Of a stretch of DNA of 64,000 bases, positions 61,367-64,000 are shown in pieces; the first letter of the stretch is position 1, and the number at the start of each line of letters is the position of its first letter. The notes under the pieces were generated by a model. It was not told where the DNA came from, ran no database searches, and saw only the letters and a program-made list of their open reading frames with translations. The stretch spans positions 124,001 through 188,000 of the forward strand of contig NZ_JAVDUV010000001.1 of NCBI RefSeq assembly GCF_031456545.1, given 5' to 3'. Made by a program: the position numbers and the translations under genes. Source of the DNA: Agromyces sp. 3263 (lineage in GTDB: Bacteria; Actinomycetota; Actinomycetes; Actinomycetales; Microbacteriaceae).

Positions 61367-62743
61367 ATGACTGACACCCAGATCCCCGCTGAGACCGCGT
61401 CCGCCCCGGTGTATTCCGTGGTGCAGGAGCGCCGCGTCGTGACCTCCATCCCGGGCCCGAGATCACAGGAACTGCACGCCCGACGCGCGAAGGTCGTGTC
61501 GGCCGGCGTGTCCTCCGCGCTCCCCGTCTACATCGAACGGGCGAACGGCGGGATCCTCGTCGACGTCGACGGCAACCAGTTCGTCGACTTCGGAGCGGGC
61601 ATCGGCGTGACCACGGTGGGCCACACCGAGCAGCGTGTGGTGCAGGCCGCCGCGGACCAGCTGCAGGACGTGGTGCACACGCTCTTCACGATCACCCCCT
61701 ACGAGGAGTACGTGCGCGTCGCCGAGCTCCTCGCCGAGCACACCCCCGGCAACTGGGAGAAGAAGTCGGTGCTCGTGAACTCGGGCGCCGAGGCCGTCGA
61801 GAACGGCGTGAAGATCGCCCGCAAGTTCACCGGCCGCCGCGCCGTGGCGGTGCTCGACCACGCCTACCACGGCCGCACCAACCTCACGATGGCCATGAAC
61901 TACAAGGCGCACCCCTACGCGACGGGCTACGGCCCGCTCGCCGGCGACGTGTACCACGCACCCAGCTCCTACCCCTACCGCGACGGCCTCTCGGGTGCGG
62001 ATGCCGCGGCTCGCACCATCACCTACCTCGAGAAGGTCATCGGCGCCACCGACCTCGCCTGCCTGGTCGTGGAGCCCATCCAGGGCGAGGGCGGCTTCAT
62101 GGTCCCGGCCGAGGGCTTCCTGCCCAGGCTGCAGGCCTGGTGCACTGAGCACGGCGTCGTCATGATCGCCGACGAGATCCAGAGCGGCATGGCCCGTACC
62201 GGACGGTACTACGCCAGCGAGCACTTCGGATGGGAGCCCGACCTGGTGCTCTCCGCGAAGGGCATCGCGGGCGGACTGCCGCTCGCCGCCGTCACCGGCC
62301 GCGCCGAGATCATGGACGCCTCCCAGCCGGGCGGCCTCGGTGGCACCTTCGGCGGCAATCCGGTCGCCTGCGCCGCCGCCATCGCCGTGTTCGAGTCCAT
62401 CGAGGCCAACCACCTGCTCGCCGAGGCCGAGCGCATCGGCGCGCGCCTGACGGCGGGTCTCGAGCGGCTCGCGCAGCGCTACGACGTCATCGGCGAGATC
62501 CGCGGCCTCGGCGCGATGATCGCCATCGAGCTCGTGCAACCGGGCACCGGGCAGACGACGAAGCTCCCGAATCCCGAGGCGGTCTCCGCTCTCATCGCCG
62601 ACGCGGCCCAGCACGGCGTGCTGTTCCTCAGCGCGGGCACCTTCGGCAACGTGCTCCGGTTCCTGCCGAGCCTCGCCGTGAGCGATGCCCTCATCGACGA
62701 CGGGCTCCGAGTGCTCGACGACGCATTCGCGGCGCTCGGATGA
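61367..62743 (+). CDS. gabT: 4-aminobutyrate--2-oxoglutarate transaminase
   Basis: 458 aa class III aminotransferase (PLP). NSGAEAVENGVKIAR, DHAYHGRTNLTMAMNYK, VVEPIQGEGGF, DEIQSGMARTG, and PLP Lys in LSAKGIAGGLPLAAV. Makes succinate semialdehyde from GABA. ATG near TAGGGT (61352-61357). No gabD beside it; followed by asparaginase after 4 nt. Confidence 0.93.
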   Translation: MTDTQIPAETASAPVYSVVQERRVVTSIPGPRSQELHARRAKVVSAGVSSALPVYIERANGGILVDVDGNQFVDFGAGIGVTTVGHTEQRVVQAAADQLQDVVHTLFTITPYEEYVRVAELLAEHTPGNWEKKSVLVNSGAEAVENGVKIARKFTGRRAVAVLDHAYHGRTNLTMAMNYKAHPYATGYGPLAGDVYHAPSSYPYRDGLSGADAAARTITYLEKVIGATDLACLVVEPIQGEGGFMVPAEGFLPRLQAWCTEHGVVMIADEIQSGMARTGRYYASEHFGWEPDLVLSAKGIAGGLPLAAVTGRAEIMDASQPGGLGGTFGGNPVACAAAIAVFESIEANHLLAEAERIGARLTAGLERLAQRYDVIGEIRGLGAMIAIELVQPGTGQTTKLPNPEAVSALIADAAQHGVLFLSAGTFGNVLRFLPSLAVSDALIDDGLRVLDDAFAALG

Positions 62744-62747
62744 CCCG

Positions 62748-63737
62748 GTGACCGGTACCTTCTCCGTCAGCGACGCCGTCGAACTCGCCGTGATCGAGCG
62801 CAGTGGTTTCATCGAGTCCAGGCACGCCGGCTCCGCCGTCGTGCTCTCCCCCGAGGGCGAGGTCCTCCGCTCCCTCGGAGACACCCGCACCCCCGTCTTC
62901 CCCAGGTCGTGCCTGAAGCCGTTCCAGGCGGTCGCCGTCATGACGTCGGGCGTGTCCCTCCGCGGAGAGGACGCGGCGATCGCGACGGCGAGCCACTCCG
63001 GCACCGCCGCCCATGTCGCGCTCGTGCGCGGCCTCCTCGGTCGCGCGTCGCTGCCCACCTCCGCGCTGGGCTGCCCGCCCGCTGTTCCGAGCGACCAGGT
63101 CGCACGCGACGAGCTCATCCGAAGCGGCGCACCGCGCGATCGCGTCTACATGAACTGCTCCGGCAAGCATGCCGCGATGCTGCTCGCCTGCGTGGCGAAC
63201 GAGTGGCCGCTCGACGGCTACCTCGACCCCGAGCATCCGCTGCAGAAGCGCATCCTCGACGTGCTCGAGCGGTTCACCGGTGAGCGACCCGCGGCGACCG
63301 CGGTCGACGGCTGCGGCGCGCCCGTGCACGCCATCAGCCTGGTCGCGCTGGCGCGCGGCATCCAGAAGATCACGACGGCAGCCACCTCGTCGCCGTTCGC
63401 CCTCTACCGGGAGGCGGCCGCGCTGACCGAGGCCGCGCGCGACCACCCGTGGGCGGTCGGCGGACCCGGCCAGCCCGACACGGTGGCGATGGAACGTCTC
63501 GGCGTGTTCGCCAAGGTGGGTGCCGAGGGCGTCATGGTCATGACCGCGCCGAACGGCACGACCACGGCGCTGAAGGTGCTCGACGGCTCGTCGCGGGCCT
63601 CGACGATCATCGCCCTGCGGCTGCTCGCGGCAGCCGGTGCCGTCGACGACGCGGCGGTCGACGACGTGCAGACCGAGCTCGACCTGTGGGTCATGGGCGG
63701 CGAGCGCCGGGTCGGGCAGATCCGCGCCACGATCTGA
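62748..63737 (+). CDS. asparaginase (bacterial L-asparaginase II family)
   Basis: 329 aa of the thermolabile/Rhizobium-type asparaginase family, unrelated to E. coli AnsA/B. Blocks: VVLSPEGEVLRSLGD, SCLKPFQAVAVMTSGV, SHSGTAAHV, CSGKHAAMLLAC, DGCGAPVHA, GGPGQPDT. Hydrolyses Asn (or a related amide). GTG at 62748 follows the gabT stop by 4 nt, suggesting one transcript for nitrogen recovery. Confidence 0.9.
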   Translation: MTGTFSVSDAVELAVIERSGFIESRHAGSAVVLSPEGEVLRSLGDTRTPVFPRSCLKPFQAVAVMTSGVSLRGEDAAIATASHSGTAAHVALVRGLLGRASLPTSALGCPPAVPSDQVARDELIRSGAPRDRVYMNCSGKHAAMLLACVANEWPLDGYLDPEHPLQKRILDVLERFTGERPAATAVDGCGAPVHAISLVALARGIQKITTAATSSPFALYREAAALTEAARDHPWAVGGPGQPDTVAMERLGVFAKVGAEGVMVMTAPNGTTTALKVLDGSSRASTIIALRLLAAAGAVDDAAVDDVQTELDLWVMGGERRVGQIRATI

Positions 63738-63822
63738 TCATCGCTTCGACGGAGGCCGCGACCGGCCGTCGGGCGCGGCATCCGTCATCCGGGCGGCCGA
63801 CCGGGCTCGGCGGCCTGCGCAC

Positions 63823-64000
63823 TCAGCCGAGCTTCGCGAGCCGCTTCGCCCGTGCCGCTCGCGAGATCTGGGACGCGACCACGAGCACGATCGCGAACAG
63901 GAAGACCGCCGAGGCGATGACGTTCGCCTCGGCCGGGATGCCGCGGGATGCCGAGATGTAGATGTACTTCGGGAACGTCGAGGTGGATCCCGAGTTGAAG
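63823..64000 (-). CDS. ABC transporter permease, polyamine-type (C-terminal fragment)
   Basis: 58 residues before a TGA, running off the right edge. STFPKYIYISASRGIPAEANVIAS, then a hydrophobic helix and a basic tail (RAARAKRLAKLG), match the end of PotC-type permeases. Likely part of a putrescine/spermidine-type importer beside gabT, on the opposite strand. Confidence 0.75.
   Translation of the reverse strand, partial: FNSGSTSTFPKYIYISASRGIPAEANVIASAVFLFAIVLVVASQISRAARAKRLAKLG

Overview
This is a 64 kb stretch of a high-GC (roughly 72%) actinobacterial chromosome. Protein content, gene order, LAxTG-type surface anchors, GTG starts and abundant leaderless promoters point to Microbacteriaceae; something near Agromyces is my inference. 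No tRNA, rRNA, CRISPR array, integrase or insertion sequence was seen.

The minus strand carries a core information-processing and isoprenoid series: dxr (57-58 kb), rseP-type M50 protease (55.7-57 kb), ispG (37-38 kb), proS (32-33.6 kb), nusA-ylxR-infB-rbfA (26-31 kb), then truB, two small membrane proteins and ribF (15-17.5 kb). In many actinobacteria these genes lie closer together. Here they are separated by accessory blocks.

Region by region. 1-2 kb: end of a SNF2 helicase. 2.3-5.4 kb: small acidic protein, DUF2207 membrane protein, orphan CsoR-family metal sensor with its own palindrome, macrodomain protein. 5.4-12.8 kb: minus-strand run with glycerophosphodiesterase, SDR/DUF2867 protein, and a SorC-regulated unit of deoC, aldehyde dehydrogenase, a cysteine-less half-size aldehyde dehydrogenase and a small conserved protein. 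12.9-14.8 kb: divergent MFS transporter and an unknown gene. 17.6-26.1 kb: accessory block with a ketopantoate-reductase-like gene, two paralogous LAxTG surface proteins, a uridine-kinase-like protein, mutY and a LysR regulator. 31-36.7 kb: DUF1206, then a coupled heme-oxygenase-like diiron protein / CDGSH / M20 peptidase operon. 38-40.4 kb: YihY protein. 39.4-51.8 kb: a catabolic cluster whose genes overlap by a few bases (two alpha/beta hydrolases, a two-subunit 3-oxoacid CoA-transferase, 3-hydroxybutyrate dehydrogenase, TetR, acyl-CoA ligase, a five-gene branched-chain-type ABC importer), with a divergent thiolase. Together these can take imported 3-hydroxybutyrate-type acids to acetyl-CoA. 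52-55.6 kb: LtrA, SHOCT protein, two-component system. 58-64 kb: phosphopantetheinyl transferase-like, acyltransferase, secreted protein, OsmC, gabT, asparaginase, and the end of an ABC permease.

Three DNA-level patterns cut across genes. Thirteen start codons sit exactly 6 nt after a TANNNT hexamer (leaderless transcription). The heptamer GGATGCC/GGCATCC occurs about 94 times by hand count against about 15 expected from composition, in equal orientation. A 28-bp perfect inverted repeat with competing hairpins sits between infB and rbfA.
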